This document shows, piece by piece, positions 55,055 through 63,692 of a stretch of 64,000 nt of DNA (its first letter is position 1; each line of letters starts with the position of its first letter). The notes beneath the pieces were generated by a model. The model was not told the origin of the DNA and ran no database searches. It worked only from the letters and a program-made list of their open reading frames with translations. The DNA comes from Mesorhizobium terrae (GTDB lineage: Bacteria; Pseudomonadota; Alphaproteobacteria; Rhizobiales; Rhizobiaceae): assembly GCF_008727715.1 (NCBI RefSeq), contig NZ_CP044218.1:1674001-1738000 (forward strand). Direction: 5' to 3'. A program made the position numbers and the translations under genes.

Positions 55055-55590
55055 CTCTCCAGACATTCCCGCAATCTGATCAAGCTGCGCCTCAGCCAGG
55101 TGCGCATCGTGTTGAGCGGAACGCCGTGGCGTTCCGCAAGTTCGGCATAACTCTCCCCCTTGAGGTAGGCGCCGCGGACAGCAGCCGCCCGGTCCTGTTC
55201 CAGTTCGTCGAGGCAACGATGGATACGGCCGGCCTCGCCGCCGGCGATTACCATTGCCTCCGGCCCCGGCGTCGGATCGGCCACGTCGAGTGCTGCGTCG
55301 ATATCGGCCGCCGGCCGACGACGCGCCCTGATACGATCGATCGCATGGTTGCGTGCCACCGCAACCAGCCAGGAGATCGGGCTGAGTTCCGAAATGGCGA
55401 AACGGTCGGCCTTCGTCCATATCTTGACGAACACCTCCTGCAACGCCTCCTCAGCCTCGCTCCGGTCAGTCAAAATACGCAGACACACGCCGAAAAGTTT
55501 CGCGCTCGTCTGCCGGTAGAGCAGGTCGAACGCGGTTCGATCCCTCAGCGAGGTCCGGACGATCAGTTTGGCGATGTCCTCTGGCGTCAT
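55051..55590 (-). CDS. ECF-family RNA polymerase sigma factor (SigK/RpoE-like)
   Basis: 179 residues with the two ECF domains. Region 2 (about 20-90): AFDLLYRQTSAKLFGVCLRI, EEALQEVFVKIWTKADRF and SWLVAVARNHAIDRIRARRR. Region 4 (about 125-175): AAVRGAYLKGESYAELAERH and GVPLNTMRTWLRRSLIRLRE. Followed by the RskA-like anti-sigma gene, so belongs to an ECF19-like type by context. Targets probably include the fasciclin gene; the signal is unknown. Weak Shine-Dalgarno site at ATG 55590. Confidence 0.92.
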   Translation of the reverse strand: MTPEDIAKLIVRTSLRDRTAFDLLYRQTSAKLFGVCLRILTDRSEAEEALQEVFVKIWTKADRFAISELSPISWLVAVARNHAIDRIRARRRPAADIDAALDVADPTPGPEAMVIAGGEAGRIHRCLDELEQDRAAAVRGAYLKGESYAELAERHGVPLNTMRTWLRRSLIRLRECLER

Positions 55591-55708
55591 CGCTGCCAGA
55601 CTATGACGGCGATCGCACCTTGCCTAGCGTCACCACCGCGCCATTCCAGCCTCGATTGCCAAGGCATTGGTAGCCCGATAGCTTTTCAGATCAGTCTGGG
55701 AGGGCGGT

Positions 55709-57205
55709 ATGTCGGTTGAACGGATCCTTTGGGAGAACGACGCGACAGGCGTCGCGGAACTGGTCCACAAAGGCGACGTCTCGCCGCTTGAATTGGCGGA
55801 TGCCGCGATTGCCCGCGCCGAGGCAACCCGCACCGAGCTCAACGCCATTGCCGAACCGCTCTACGACGCGGCGCGCCTGAGAGCCAAGGCCGTCGACCGG
55901 ACGCTGCCGCTGGCAGGAGTGCCTTTCGCCATCAAGGATCTCGGCATCGCCCAAAAAGGTGTGCCGACGCATGGCGGCAGCAGGGTCCCCGCCTTCGTGC
56001 CCGATTTCAATTCGGTGCTCACCGAGCGCTATCTCGCGGCCGGTCTCAACCCGGTCGTCACCAGCACCACGCCGGAATACGGCTTAAGACTCATGACGGA
56101 ATCGGCCGCCTTCGGCGTCACCCGCAGCCCGTGGAACAGTGGCCACACGACCGGCGGCTCGTCCGGCGGCGCCTCGGCTCTGGTGTCGGGCGGTGTCGTG
56201 CCGGTGGCGCATGCCTCGGACGGCGGCGGCTCGATCCGCGTGCCTTCCGCCTGCACCGGGCTGGTCGGGTTGAAGACCTCGCGCGGTCGGGTACCACTGT
56301 CGCCCCTGGTCTCCGAAAGCTGGTACGGTTTTGTCGTCGACCATGCCGTGACCCGCTCGGTGCGTGACAGCGCGCTGCTACTCGACCTCACCCATGGTCC
56401 GGACACGCTGGCGCCCTATGCGGCCCGTTCGCCGCGCGGGCCATTCGCAGCCGCCGCGGCGCGCGATCCCGGCAAGCTCAAGCTTGCCGTCTACCGACAA
56501 TCGCCGCTCGGCCTGCCGATTTCGGCGGAAACGCTGCGGGCGCTGGACACGGCCGTCGCCATCGCCCGCGAAGGCGGCCACGACGTCGAAGACATCGACC
56601 TGCCGATGCTCGACAGGAATTTCGTCGCCGGCTTCGCCAAATGCGTCTCTTCGGCGGTCGCCGGCACATTGCGGATGGAAGCGAAACGCCACGGCCGACC
56701 GGTGGCCGCCGATGTCGAGCGCGCCACCCGTGTGCTCGGACGGTACGGCGAACTGATGTCCGGCGGCGAGACCTATGCGATCCTGGAACGTCTGCATGCC
56801 ACCTCGCGGCAGCTGATTTCGGCCACCGCCGGTTTCGATGCCGTATTCATGCCGATCATCGCCCACCCACCACTCGCTTGCGGGGCGATGAACCCGAAAG
56901 GCGTCGACGCGTTGATCGAGGACCTCTTGGACAAGTTGCGCCTGACCTGGCTGCTCAAAAATCCCGGCTTCTTTTCGCAGCTTCTGGACAAGAGCCTGTG
57001 GTTCACCCACTGGCCGGCGATCCAGAACGTGACCGGGCAGCCGTCCATCGCACTGCCGGTTTATGTCACCGAAGGTGGCCTGCCGCTCGGCATCCAGGCT
57101 GCCGGCCGCCCCGGCGACGAGGGGACATTGCTGTCGTTGGCGGCGCAGATGGAAAAGATTTCAGGCTGGACCAAGCGTCGCGCACCGTTGCGCGTGCCGC
57201 AATGA
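55709..57205 (+). CDS. amidase (amidase-signature family)
   Basis: 498 residues. The Ser-cisSer-Lys triad is visible: Lys in VPFAIKDLG (about 76), cis-Ser in TTGGSSGGASALVSGG, and the nucleophile in ASDGGGSIRVPSACTGLVG. Active-site pattern complete, length normal. Hydrolyses an unknown carboxamide; annotated relatives include 6-aminohexanoate-cyclic-dimer hydrolase and general amidases. ATG 55709 with GGGAGGG. Divergent from the ECF sigma gene (118-bp gap), convergent with the methyltransferase gene. Confidence 0.92.
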   Translation: MSVERILWENDATGVAELVHKGDVSPLELADAAIARAEATRTELNAIAEPLYDAARLRAKAVDRTLPLAGVPFAIKDLGIAQKGVPTHGGSRVPAFVPDFNSVLTERYLAAGLNPVVTSTTPEYGLRLMTESAAFGVTRSPWNSGHTTGGSSGGASALVSGGVVPVAHASDGGGSIRVPSACTGLVGLKTSRGRVPLSPLVSESWYGFVVDHAVTRSVRDSALLLDLTHGPDTLAPYAARSPRGPFAAAAARDPGKLKLAVYRQSPLGLPISAETLRALDTAVAIAREGGHDVEDIDLPMLDRNFVAGFAKCVSSAVAGTLRMEAKRHGRPVAADVERATRVLGRYGELMSGGETYAILERLHATSRQLISATAGFDAVFMPIIAHPPLACGAMNPKGVDALIEDLLDKLRLTWLLKNPGFFSQLLDKSLWFTHWPAIQNVTGQPSIALPVYVTEGGLPLGIQAAGRPGDEGTLLSLAAQMEKISGWTKRRAPLRVPQ

Positions 57206-57208
57206 GGG

Positions 57209-57835
57209 TCAGCCGTCGCGCCTGAATGTTCCGAAGTGAAAGTGCTGCACGGCGCCCCATGGCGTGACATGGTCGTAGCGACGGCTGTCGATGAGCTGAA
57301 AACCGGTCCCTAATTTCGCGCCGAGCGATGCCGCGTCGTAGCGCTGCACGGTCAGACCGCTGCACTTTTCCGGGCCATCCGGCGCGAAGGTGCCAATGAT
57401 CGCGTGGCCACCCTTACGCAGCGCCAAACGCAGCCGGTCCGCATAGGCGGCCTGCTGCTTTTCCTCGACGAGGAAATGAAAAGCCGCGCGATCGTGCCAG
57501 ACGTCGTAGGAGCGCGTCGGGCGCCACTGCGTAACATCGGCAACGATCCAGTCGACATCGCTAGCCGCCGCGCCAATGCGGGCCTGCGCTGCCGCGAGCG
57601 AGGCCAGCGAGATATCGAGCACTGAAAGATCGCGGTAGCCCAGTGCGAGGAGGCTGTCCGTAAGGATCGACGCCCCACCGCCGATGTCGACGATGCCGGC
57701 GTCAGGTGTGGCGCCGACCAGGTGCAACAGGTCCAGCGAAGGCGCCGGCGTTTCCTGATACCAGCTGACCGCGGTTGTCGCCTTGCTGGAATAGACGCCC
57801 TGCCAATGCGCTACCGGGTCGAACTCCGCCATCAT
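57209..57835 (-). CDS. class I SAM-dependent methyltransferase
   Basis: 208 residues. SAM-binding motif I IVDIGGGASILTDSLLALGY (about 47-66), motif II DLSVLDISLASLAAAQARIG, and post-I motifs VDWIVADVTQWRP and YDVWHDRAAFHFLVEE. The N-terminal FDPVAHWQGVYSSKATTAVSWYQ pattern resembles thiopurine/small-molecule methyltransferase-like proteins. Substrate unknown. Start ATG 57835 or 57832. Between the amidase (3-bp gap, convergent) and argB (divergent, 149 bp). Confidence 0.87.
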   Translation of the reverse strand: MMAEFDPVAHWQGVYSSKATTAVSWYQETPAPSLDLLHLVGATPDAGIVDIGGGASILTDSLLALGYRDLSVLDISLASLAAAQARIGAAASDVDWIVADVTQWRPTRSYDVWHDRAAFHFLVEEKQQAAYADRLRLALRKGGHAIIGTFAPDGPEKCSGLTVQRYDAASLGAKLGTGFQLIDSRRYDHVTPWGAVQHFHFGTFRRDG

Positions 57836-57984
57836 GACACCTTGTTGACTGTTTCACCGCTGTTCACGAACAGATGACGTCACCGAAGCGTCAAAACAAG
57901 GTTGGGTCGGCGCGTATCGATTGCTCCTCCTGGTGTTTCCCGCTAAGACCTCGCCGTCTTTTCCAGTCAGCCGGGAAATTTGCC

Positions 57985-58878
57985 ATGACGGACATCCCCG
58001 CCAATGCCGAGATGCAGGCCGCGCTGCTCTCGCGGGCGCTGCCCTATATGCAGCGTTACGAGCACAAGACGGTGGTGGTGAAGTATGGCGGCCACGCCAT
58101 GGGCGACATCGAACTGGGCAAGGCCTTCGCCCGCGACATCGCGCTTTTGAAGCAGTCTGGCGTCAACCCGATCGTGGTGCATGGCGGCGGTCCGCAGATT
58201 GCGGCGATGCTGTCCAAGATGGGGATCGAATCGCGCTTCGAAGGCGGCCTGCGCGTCACCGACGAAAAGACGGTCGAAATCGTCGAGATGGTGCTGGCCG
58301 GCTCGATCAACAAAGAGATCGTCGCCCTCATCAATGCCGAAGGCGAGTGGGCGATCGGCCTGTGCGGCAAGGACGGCAACATGGTGTTTGCCCAAAAGGC
58401 ACACAAGACCGTCAAGGACCCCGATTCCAATATCGAGCGGGTGCTCGATCTCGGCTTCGTCGGCGAGCCGGTGGAGGTAGACCGCAGGCTGCTCGATCTC
58501 CTGGCACGCTCGGAGATGATCCCGGTTCTGGCGCCGGTCGCGCCCGGCCGCGATGGCCATACCTACAACATCAACGCCGACACTTTCGCCGGCGCCATCG
58601 CCGGCGCCTTGAAGGCCTCGCGCCTGCTGTTCCTCACTGATGTGCCCGGCGTGCTCGACAAGAACAAGAAGCTGATCGACGAGCTGACGGTAGCGGAAGC
58701 CAAGGCCTTGATCGCCGACGGCACGGTGTCGGGCGGCATGATCCCCAAGGTGGAAACCTGCATCGAGGCCATCGAGCGCGGTGTGGAGGGCGTCGTGATC
58801 CTCAACGGCAAGACACCGCATTCGGTTCTGCTCGAGCTGTTCACCGAGCATGGCGCCGGCACGTTGATCGTGCCGTAA
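57985..58878 (+). CDS. argB: acetylglutamate kinase
   Basis: 297 residues. Phosphorylates N-acetyl-L-glutamate in arginine synthesis. Amino-acid-kinase motifs: [14 protein letters not shown] with the phosphate-binding Lys/Gly, [31 protein letters not shown], and [18 protein letters not shown]. The arginine-sensitive hexameric form is suggested by the N-terminal helix ([19 protein letters not shown]). ATG 57985 with GGGAAA; the in-frame extension upstream is not conserved-looking. In rhizobia argB commonly follows engB, here separated by the efflux/sigma/amidase block. Confidence 0.96.
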   Translation: MTDIPANAEMQAALLSRALPYMQRYEHKTVVVKYGGHAMGDIELGKAFARDIALLKQSGVNPIVVHGGGPQIAAMLSKMGIESRFEGGLRVTDEKTVEIVEMVLAGSINKEIVALINAEGEWAIGLCGKDGNMVFAQKAHKTVKDPDSNIERVLDLGFVGEPVEVDRRLLDLLARSEMIPVLAPVAPGRDGHTYNINADTFAGAIAGALKASRLLFLTDVPGVLDKNKKLIDELTVAEAKALIADGTVSGGMIPKVETCIEAIERGVEGVVILNGKTPHSVLLELFTEHGAGTLIVP

Positions 58879-58892
58879 GCGCAAACCAACAC

Positions 58893-59369
58893 CTATCCCC
58901 GCAGATGGCCGAGCGGCAGGTGGCCCGGTCCCTTGATGTTCTGCAGGACGAGCTGGGTGTGCACGTCGCGCACACCCGGAAACCGCATCAGCTTGTGCAT
59001 GACGAGGTTGTTGAGGTCGTCCACCGACGGCACCATCACATGCAGCAGGAAGTCATAGTCTCCCGTCATCGTCCAACAGGACGACACTTCATCCATGCGT
59101 TCCACCGCCGCGATGAACTTTTCCGGCGAGCCGTCGCTGTGGCTGATCAGCCGGACCTGCATGAAGACCTCGACCATCAGCCCCAGCGAACGGCGGCTGA
59201 GCACCGCTGAAAAGCCGGTGATGACGCCGGCCTGCTGCAAGCCCTCGAAACGGCGGGCGCAGGGCGTGGCCGACAAGCCGATCTCCTGCGCCAACTCGGT
59301 CACCGACTTGCGCCCATCGTGCTGCAATATGTCGAGCATCTTGATTTCGAACTCGTCGAATTGAGGCAT
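58893..59369 (-). CDS. Lrp/AsnC-family transcriptional regulator
   Basis: 158 residues. N-terminal helix-turn-helix FDEFEIKMLDILQHDGRKSV, then LAQEIGLSATPCARRFEGLQ; C-terminal RAM/AsnC ligand domain (about 70-150) with TMTGDYDFLLHVMVPSVDDL. ATG 59369 preceded by GAAGGAGAGGAA is preferred to ATG 59390. Divergent from phhA (135-bp gap), so it probably senses an aromatic amino acid and controls its breakdown. Convergent with argB (14-bp gap). Confidence 0.92.
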   Translation of the reverse strand: MPQFDEFEIKMLDILQHDGRKSVTELAQEIGLSATPCARRFEGLQQAGVITGFSAVLSRRSLGLMVEVFMQVRLISHSDGSPEKFIAAVERMDEVSSCWTMTGDYDFLLHVMVPSVDDLNNLVMHKLMRFPGVRDVHTQLVLQNIKGPGHLPLGHLRG

Positions 59370-59504
59370 TTCCTCTCCTTCAATTGCCATTGTGAGGGAA
59401 TTCTACTCAAAGATCCGTTTTCAGCCCACCATTAAATCGAAACCGCTCGTATGTCGGAGTTAGAATCCACTGGACGAAGCCATGCTTATCTGGAGGAGAG
59501 ACCC

Positions 59505-60338
59505 ATGACTGTCAGCGTTGCCGATTATGCCCGCGAATGCGCGGCGCAAGGTTTGCGTGGCGACTATTCCATCTGCCGCTCGGACTTCACCGTCCATCAG
59601 GAATACAATTACTCGGCAGCCGAACAATCAGTGTGGCGCAAATTGTGCGACCGCCAGACCAGACTGACCGAGAAGCTGGCGCACCATTCCTATCTCGATG
59701 GCGTCGCAACGCTCGGCCTGCTTGACCGCATCCCCGACTTCGACGAGATCAGCAAGAAACTTCGCAAGCTGACCGGCTGGGAGATCGTCGCGGTGCCCGG
59801 GCTCATCCCGGCCGCTCCGTTCTTCGACCACCTTGCAAACCGTCGGTTCCCGGTGACCAACTGGCTGCGAACCGACAAGGAGCTCGACTACATCGTCGAG
59901 CCGGACATGTTCCACGACTTCTTCGGCCACGTGCCGATCCTGACGCAGCCGGTTTTCGCCGACTTCATGCAGATGTACGGGCGCAAGGCCGAGGACATCA
60001 TCGCGCTCGGCGGCGACGAGATGATCACCAGGCTCTACTGGTACACCGCCGAATACGGACTGATGCAAGAGCCAGGCAAACCGCTGAAGGCATTCGGCGC
60101 GGGACTGATGTCGTCCTTCACCGAGCTGCAATTCGCGGTCGAGAGCGCCGATGCGCACCATGTTCCGTTCAATCTCGAAACCGTGATGCGGACCAGCTAC
60201 GAGATCGACAAATTCCAGCGCGCCTATTTCGTGCTGCCGTCCTTCGACGGTCTGCGCGATGCCTTCGCCACCGCCGACTTCGCCACGATCGTGAACCGCT
60301 TCAAGGGCCAGACCGCGCTGGACCCAGCCACGGTCTGA
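59505..60338 (+). CDS. phhA: phenylalanine 4-monooxygenase
   Basis: 277 residues, the short bacterial catalytic-domain form. Hydroxylates Phe to Tyr using tetrahydropterin and non-heme Fe(II). Iron ligands: two His in EPDMFHDFFGHVPILTQPVF and the Glu of YWYTAEYGLMQEPG. Pterin-binding VPGLIPAAPFFDHLANRRFP and the C-terminal TSYEIDKFQRAYFVLPSFDG are present. ATG 59505 with GGAGGAG 7 bp upstream; in-frame ATG at 59451 adds 18 residues. Probably controlled by the divergent Lrp-type regulator. Confidence 0.96.
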   Translation: MTVSVADYARECAAQGLRGDYSICRSDFTVHQEYNYSAAEQSVWRKLCDRQTRLTEKLAHHSYLDGVATLGLLDRIPDFDEISKKLRKLTGWEIVAVPGLIPAAPFFDHLANRRFPVTNWLRTDKELDYIVEPDMFHDFFGHVPILTQPVFADFMQMYGRKAEDIIALGGDEMITRLYWYTAEYGLMQEPGKPLKAFGAGLMSSFTELQFAVESADAHHVPFNLETVMRTSYEIDKFQRAYFVLPSFDGLRDAFATADFATIVNRFKGQTALDPATV

Positions 60339-60346
60339 TGCCACCA

Positions 60347-60372
60347 GCCGGGTTCTCCAGAGAGAGCCCGGC
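60347..60372. terminator. hairpin between phhA and the MarR gene
   Basis: GCCGGGTTCTC (60347-60357) can pair with GAGAGCCCGGC (60362-60372): 11 bp with one G-T pair and a 4-nt loop. No T tract on either side, so termination is uncertain. Confidence 0.4.
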
Positions 60373-60391
60373 AACGCGTGCTGACGAACCT

Positions 60392-60856
60392 TCAGCTGGT
60401 CGCGCTCGCCTTCAGATTTTGCAGCTGATTGCGCTGCAGGTCCGCCGCCGCCGTCATGAATTCCAGGATCGTACCGAGCTCGGCATCGCTGAAGGTGCCG
60501 AGCAGTTTTTGGCCTTCGTACGCGATTTCGCCGTAGTAGCGCTGCGAGAGGCGGAGTGTTGTCTCGGTCGCCTCGACCATCACCTTGCGCCTGTCTTCGA
60601 GGCTACGGGTACGCGTGACATAGCCACGCGCTTCTAGCCTGTCGATCAGCGCCGTTACCGCCGCAGGCGTCAAACCGGTGACGACCGCGATGGCGCCGGC
60701 CGACTGCGGCCCGCGATGGAGCAGACTGAGGCACCGGCCTTCCGGACCATTGATACCCAGTCTCTCGCGCACCGCCTCGTCGTAGCTTTGCGTCTCGTCC
60801 TGCCAGCGCATGACGGCGCCGCCGATGGCGGCGATCAGCTCAGCACTTTTTGACAT
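60392..60856 (-). CDS. MarR-family transcriptional regulator
   Basis: 154 residues, one MarR winged-helix domain: LSLLHRGPQSAGAIAVVTGL, TPAAVTALIDRLEARGYVTR, and wing RSLEDRRKVMVEATE. The recognition pattern is intact. ATG 60856 with GAAGGAAA upstream. Divergent from a 53-residue membrane-protein gene (128-bp gap), which is its likely target. Ligand unknown. Confidence 0.9.
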   Translation of the reverse strand: MSKSAELIAAIGGAVMRWQDETQSYDEAVRERLGINGPEGRCLSLLHRGPQSAGAIAVVTGLTPAAVTALIDRLEARGYVTRTRSLEDRRKVMVEATETTLRLSQRYYGEIAYEGQKLLGTFSDAELGTILEFMTAAADLQRNQLQNLKASATS

Positions 60857-60984
60857 TGACGAGTTTCCTTCGATAATCTAAATATCAATCTGTCTAACAT
60901 TTCGATGAGGCATCATAAGGCGGAAATCGGAATGCGGGCAAGCGTGAACCCAACAACCCCGACAACAAGGAAAGGAAGACCACC

Positions 60985-61146
60985 ATGGCTCATGCACACA
61001 ACCAGCTGTCGCGCGAAGACGAGATGCGTTTCGCCGAACGGTCGATGGAATGGTATGGCTGGGGATCGCCGATCGGAATGGGCGCGATGATCGTCGCACT
61101 CGCCGCCGCCGCAGTGCTGTTGAGGCTGGCAATCTTCGGCCTCTGA
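60985..61146 (+). CDS. small membrane protein, 53 residues
   Basis: Start ATG 60985 with AAGGAAAGGAAG upstream; protein begins MAHAHNQLSREDEMRFAERS, then MEWYGWGSPIGMGAMIVALA, and ends in a hydrophobic helix (about 31-52) and GL. One predicted membrane segment, N terminus polar and His-containing. No family recognised. The good ribosome-binding site, clean helix and divergent MarR gene argue that it is real. Ends 42 bp before the convergent GGDEF gene. Confidence 0.65.
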   Translation: MAHAHNQLSREDEMRFAERSMEWYGWGSPIGMGAMIVALAAAAVLLRLAIFGL

Positions 61147-61187
61147 GGATCTGCGTCGCCAGATCGCCCCTTCGGAAAGCCGGTAGT

Positions 61188-61943
61188 TCAGGCGGCGCGC
61201 GAAACGCTGGCCTCGACGATCACCAGGTTCCGGCCACGGCGCTTCGCCTCGTAGAGGCGCAAATCCGCGCTACGCATCAACTCCGAAAGCGTCATCGCTT
61301 CCTGGTAGAGTGCGCCGCCGATCGACACGGTCAATCGGACGATGCGCTCGACCGGGCGGAACAGGATCAGCTCCACCTCGGTGCGGATCCGTTCCGCGAT
61401 GCGGGTGGCTTCGCGCTCGTCGGCGCCGAACAGGAAAGCCGCGAATTCCTCTCCGCCAATGCGGCCAAGCACATCGCCGCCTCGCACGGCGCGCTTGATC
61501 GCGCTTGCGATGAGCAGAAGGGCTTCATCCCCGGTCAGATGACCGTAGCTGTCGTTGATCGCCTTGAAATGATCGGCATCGATGATCAGCAGCGCGCCGC
61601 CGGCCTGGCGCTTGCCGCTTTCCAGCGCCGCGAAAAAACTCTCGCGGTTGAACATGCCGGTCATATCGTCGCGGCTGGCCTTGTCGGACAGACGCCGGTG
61701 GGCAACGGCCAGCTGGGCATGGGCGCGCGCGAGATCGCGATGCGCGTTCTTCAGCCGATCCCCCTGGGCGAACACATAGGCGCTTGCCGGCCAAGCGATC
61801 AGCAGCGGACAGACCGTGCCGATGATCCAGGCGTTGAGATCGACGGCCTCGCCGAGCACGAGGCCGATGGCGAGAACGACCAGGAGAGAGGTTAGAACCG
61901 CGACCCCGGCCACAGATGCGGAACGCATAAGAATGCTGGCCAT
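61188..61943 (-). CDS. GGDEF-domain diguanylate cyclase
   Basis: 251 residues. Two N-terminal membrane helices (about 8-30 and 38-58) with a short loop, a coiled-coil linker (LKNAHRDLARAHAQLAVAHR), then a GGDEF domain (about 90-245) with DDMTGMFNRESFFAALESGK, IDADHFKAINDSYGHLTGDE and the active-site variant GGEEF in LGRIGGEEFAAFLF. An RxxD inhibitory site is not obvious. Makes c-di-GMP. ATG 61943 with GGGGGAG 8 bp upstream; the TTG just before it is less likely. Confidence 0.92.
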   Translation of the reverse strand: MASILMRSASVAGVAVLTSLLVVLAIGLVLGEAVDLNAWIIGTVCPLLIAWPASAYVFAQGDRLKNAHRDLARAHAQLAVAHRRLSDKASRDDMTGMFNRESFFAALESGKRQAGGALLIIDADHFKAINDSYGHLTGDEALLLIASAIKRAVRGGDVLGRIGGEEFAAFLFGADEREATRIAERIRTEVELILFRPVERIVRLTVSIGGALYQEAMTLSELMRSADLRLYEAKRRGRNLVIVEASVSRAA

Positions 61944-62106
61944 CAACTGTTCTCCCCCGGCTGGCGGCCTTATGGCGCGCCAGACTTGAAGGTCTCCTTT
62001 AAGCGACAGCTAAAATTTGAATCGCCGCGCCACTTTGGCCGCACTCGACGCGCATGAGCGGTGGATAAAGTCTCCCGTCGCCTCCGTTTCGTGCCATAAC
62101 AGCGCC

Positions 62107-62814
62107 ATGACCCAATCCCCCGATCCCGCCCGCTTCGCCCATGTCACCGATTGGGTGTTCGACCTCGACAACACGCTCTATCCACATCATTCGAATCTGT
62201 TCGCGCAGATCGATGCGAAGATGACCACCTATGTTGCCGAGTTGCTCACGCTTTCACGCGAGGACGCGCGCAAGCTGCAGAAGGAACTCTATCTCGAATA
62301 TGGCACCACGCTGAACGGGCTTATGGAACGCCACAACATCGACCCCGACGATTTCCTCGAAAAGGTGCACGACATCGACTATTCCTGGCTGGTGCCGGAC
62401 CCGGTTCTCGGTACCGCCATCCGCCAGCTTCCCGGCCGCAAGTTCATCTTCACCAACGGCGATCGCGGCCATGCCGAGCGCGCCGCCCGCCAGCTCGGCA
62501 TCCTCGACCATTTCGACGACATCTTCGACATCGTCGCCGCCGGACTGACGCCGAAACCGGCGCGCCAGACCTATGAGAAGTTCGCGGCGCTGCATGCCGT
62601 CAGCGGGCCGAATTCAGTGATGTTCGAGGATCTCGCCCGCAACCTCGCCGTGCCGAAGGCGCTCGGCATGATGACGGTGCTCGTGGTTCCGCGCAACTTC
62701 GAGCCGACCTTCTCCGAGATCTGGGAACGCGATCCCGACAATGTCGACGACGTCGACTACGTCACCGACGATCTCGGCGGCTTCCTTTCAACGATCATCG
62801 ACAAAGCCGCTTGA
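62107..62814 (+). CDS. HAD-superfamily pyrimidine 5'-nucleotidase-like hydrolase
   Basis: 235 residues. HAD motifs: I in WVFDLDNTLYPHHSNLFAQI, II in FIFTNGDRGHAERAARQLGI, III Lys in GLTPKPARQTYEKF, IV in VMFEDLARNLAVPKALGM. The cap insertion and sequence match the SDT1/YjjG-like pyrimidine 5'-nucleotidase group. ATG 62107. Its stop overlaps the TTG start of the DUF817 gene. Confidence 0.9.
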   Translation: MTQSPDPARFAHVTDWVFDLDNTLYPHHSNLFAQIDAKMTTYVAELLTLSREDARKLQKELYLEYGTTLNGLMERHNIDPDDFLEKVHDIDYSWLVPDPVLGTAIRQLPGRKFIFTNGDRGHAERAARQLGILDHFDDIFDIVAAGLTPKPARQTYEKFAALHAVSGPNSVMFEDLARNLAVPKALGMMTVLVVPRNFEPTFSEIWERDPDNVDDVDYVTDDLGGFLSTIIDKAA

Positions 62815-63692
62815 AACGCTTCACCTCCGTCGAGGCGGTCATCGATGCCGCTGCCCATGGCGTACTGGACCGGCTGCCGGCCAGGGGTTTTTACGGCGCG
62901 GCGGTTGAATTCCTGGTGTTTGGCCTGAAGCAGGGCTGGGCCTGCCTGTTCGGCGGCGCCATGCTCGTGCTGATCCTGGGCACCAAATTCTGGTGGCCGG
63001 AGCAGGCAATACTCGCTCGCTACGACTTTCTGTTCCTGGCGGCCCTTGCGATCCAGCTCGCCATGCTCGGCTTCAAGCTGGAAACCATCTCCGAAGCGAA
63101 GGTCATTCTCGTCTTCCATATCGTCGGCACAGCGATGGAACTGTTCAAAACCTCGGCCGGTTCGTGGATCTATCCCGAAGACGCTTTCTTCCGCATTGGC
63201 GGCGTGCCGCTGTTTTCCGGCTTCATGTATGCGGCCGTCGGCTCCTATCTCGCGCGTGTCAGCCGCATCTTCGACATGCGCTACACCCGCTATCCGCCGC
63301 TATGGGCGACGGCGATGCTCGCCGCCGCCATCTACGTCAATTTCTTCGCGCACCATTTCACCGTCGACATTCGCTACGGGCTGTTTGCGGCGACCGCGCT
63401 GATCTATCTCCGGACGACGGTGCACTATCGCGTCTTCCGTTTCCGCCACAGGATGCCGTTGCTGCTCGGCTTCCTGTTGGTGTCGCTGTTCATCTGGTTC
63501 GCGGAGAACATCGGCACCTGGTCGCGCGCCTGGATCTACCCGAGCCAGAGCGAAGGCTGGACACCGGTTTCGATCCACAAGCTCGGCGCGTGGTACCTGC
63601 TGATGATCATCTCCTTCGTGCTGGTGACACTGGTGCACCGGCCGCAAGCGATGGCCCAGATCGAACCGGGCCCAGCTCCTCAGAGGTTGTAG
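62811..63692 (+). CDS. DUF817 integral membrane protein
   Basis: 293 residues with seven or eight membrane helices. The conserved stretch VFHIVGTAMELFKTSAGSWI, then YPEDAFFRIGGVPLFSGFMY, and WFAENIGTWSRAWIYPSQSE identify DUF817 (YoaT-like), of unknown function. The start is a TTG at 62811 overlapping the HAD stop; no better-placed ATG. It overlaps the convergent LOG-family gene by 13 bp at the 3' end. Confidence 0.88.
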   Translation: MKRFTSVEAVIDAAAHGVLDRLPARGFYGAAVEFLVFGLKQGWACLFGGAMLVLILGTKFWWPEQAILARYDFLFLAALAIQLAMLGFKLETISEAKVILVFHIVGTAMELFKTSAGSWIYPEDAFFRIGGVPLFSGFMYAAVGSYLARVSRIFDMRYTRYPPLWATAMLAAAIYVNFFAHHFTVDIRYGLFAATALIYLRTTVHYRVFRFRHRMPLLLGFLLVSLFIWFAENIGTWSRAWIYPSQSEGWTPVSIHKLGAWYLLMIISFVLVTLVHRPQAMAQIEPGPAPQRL

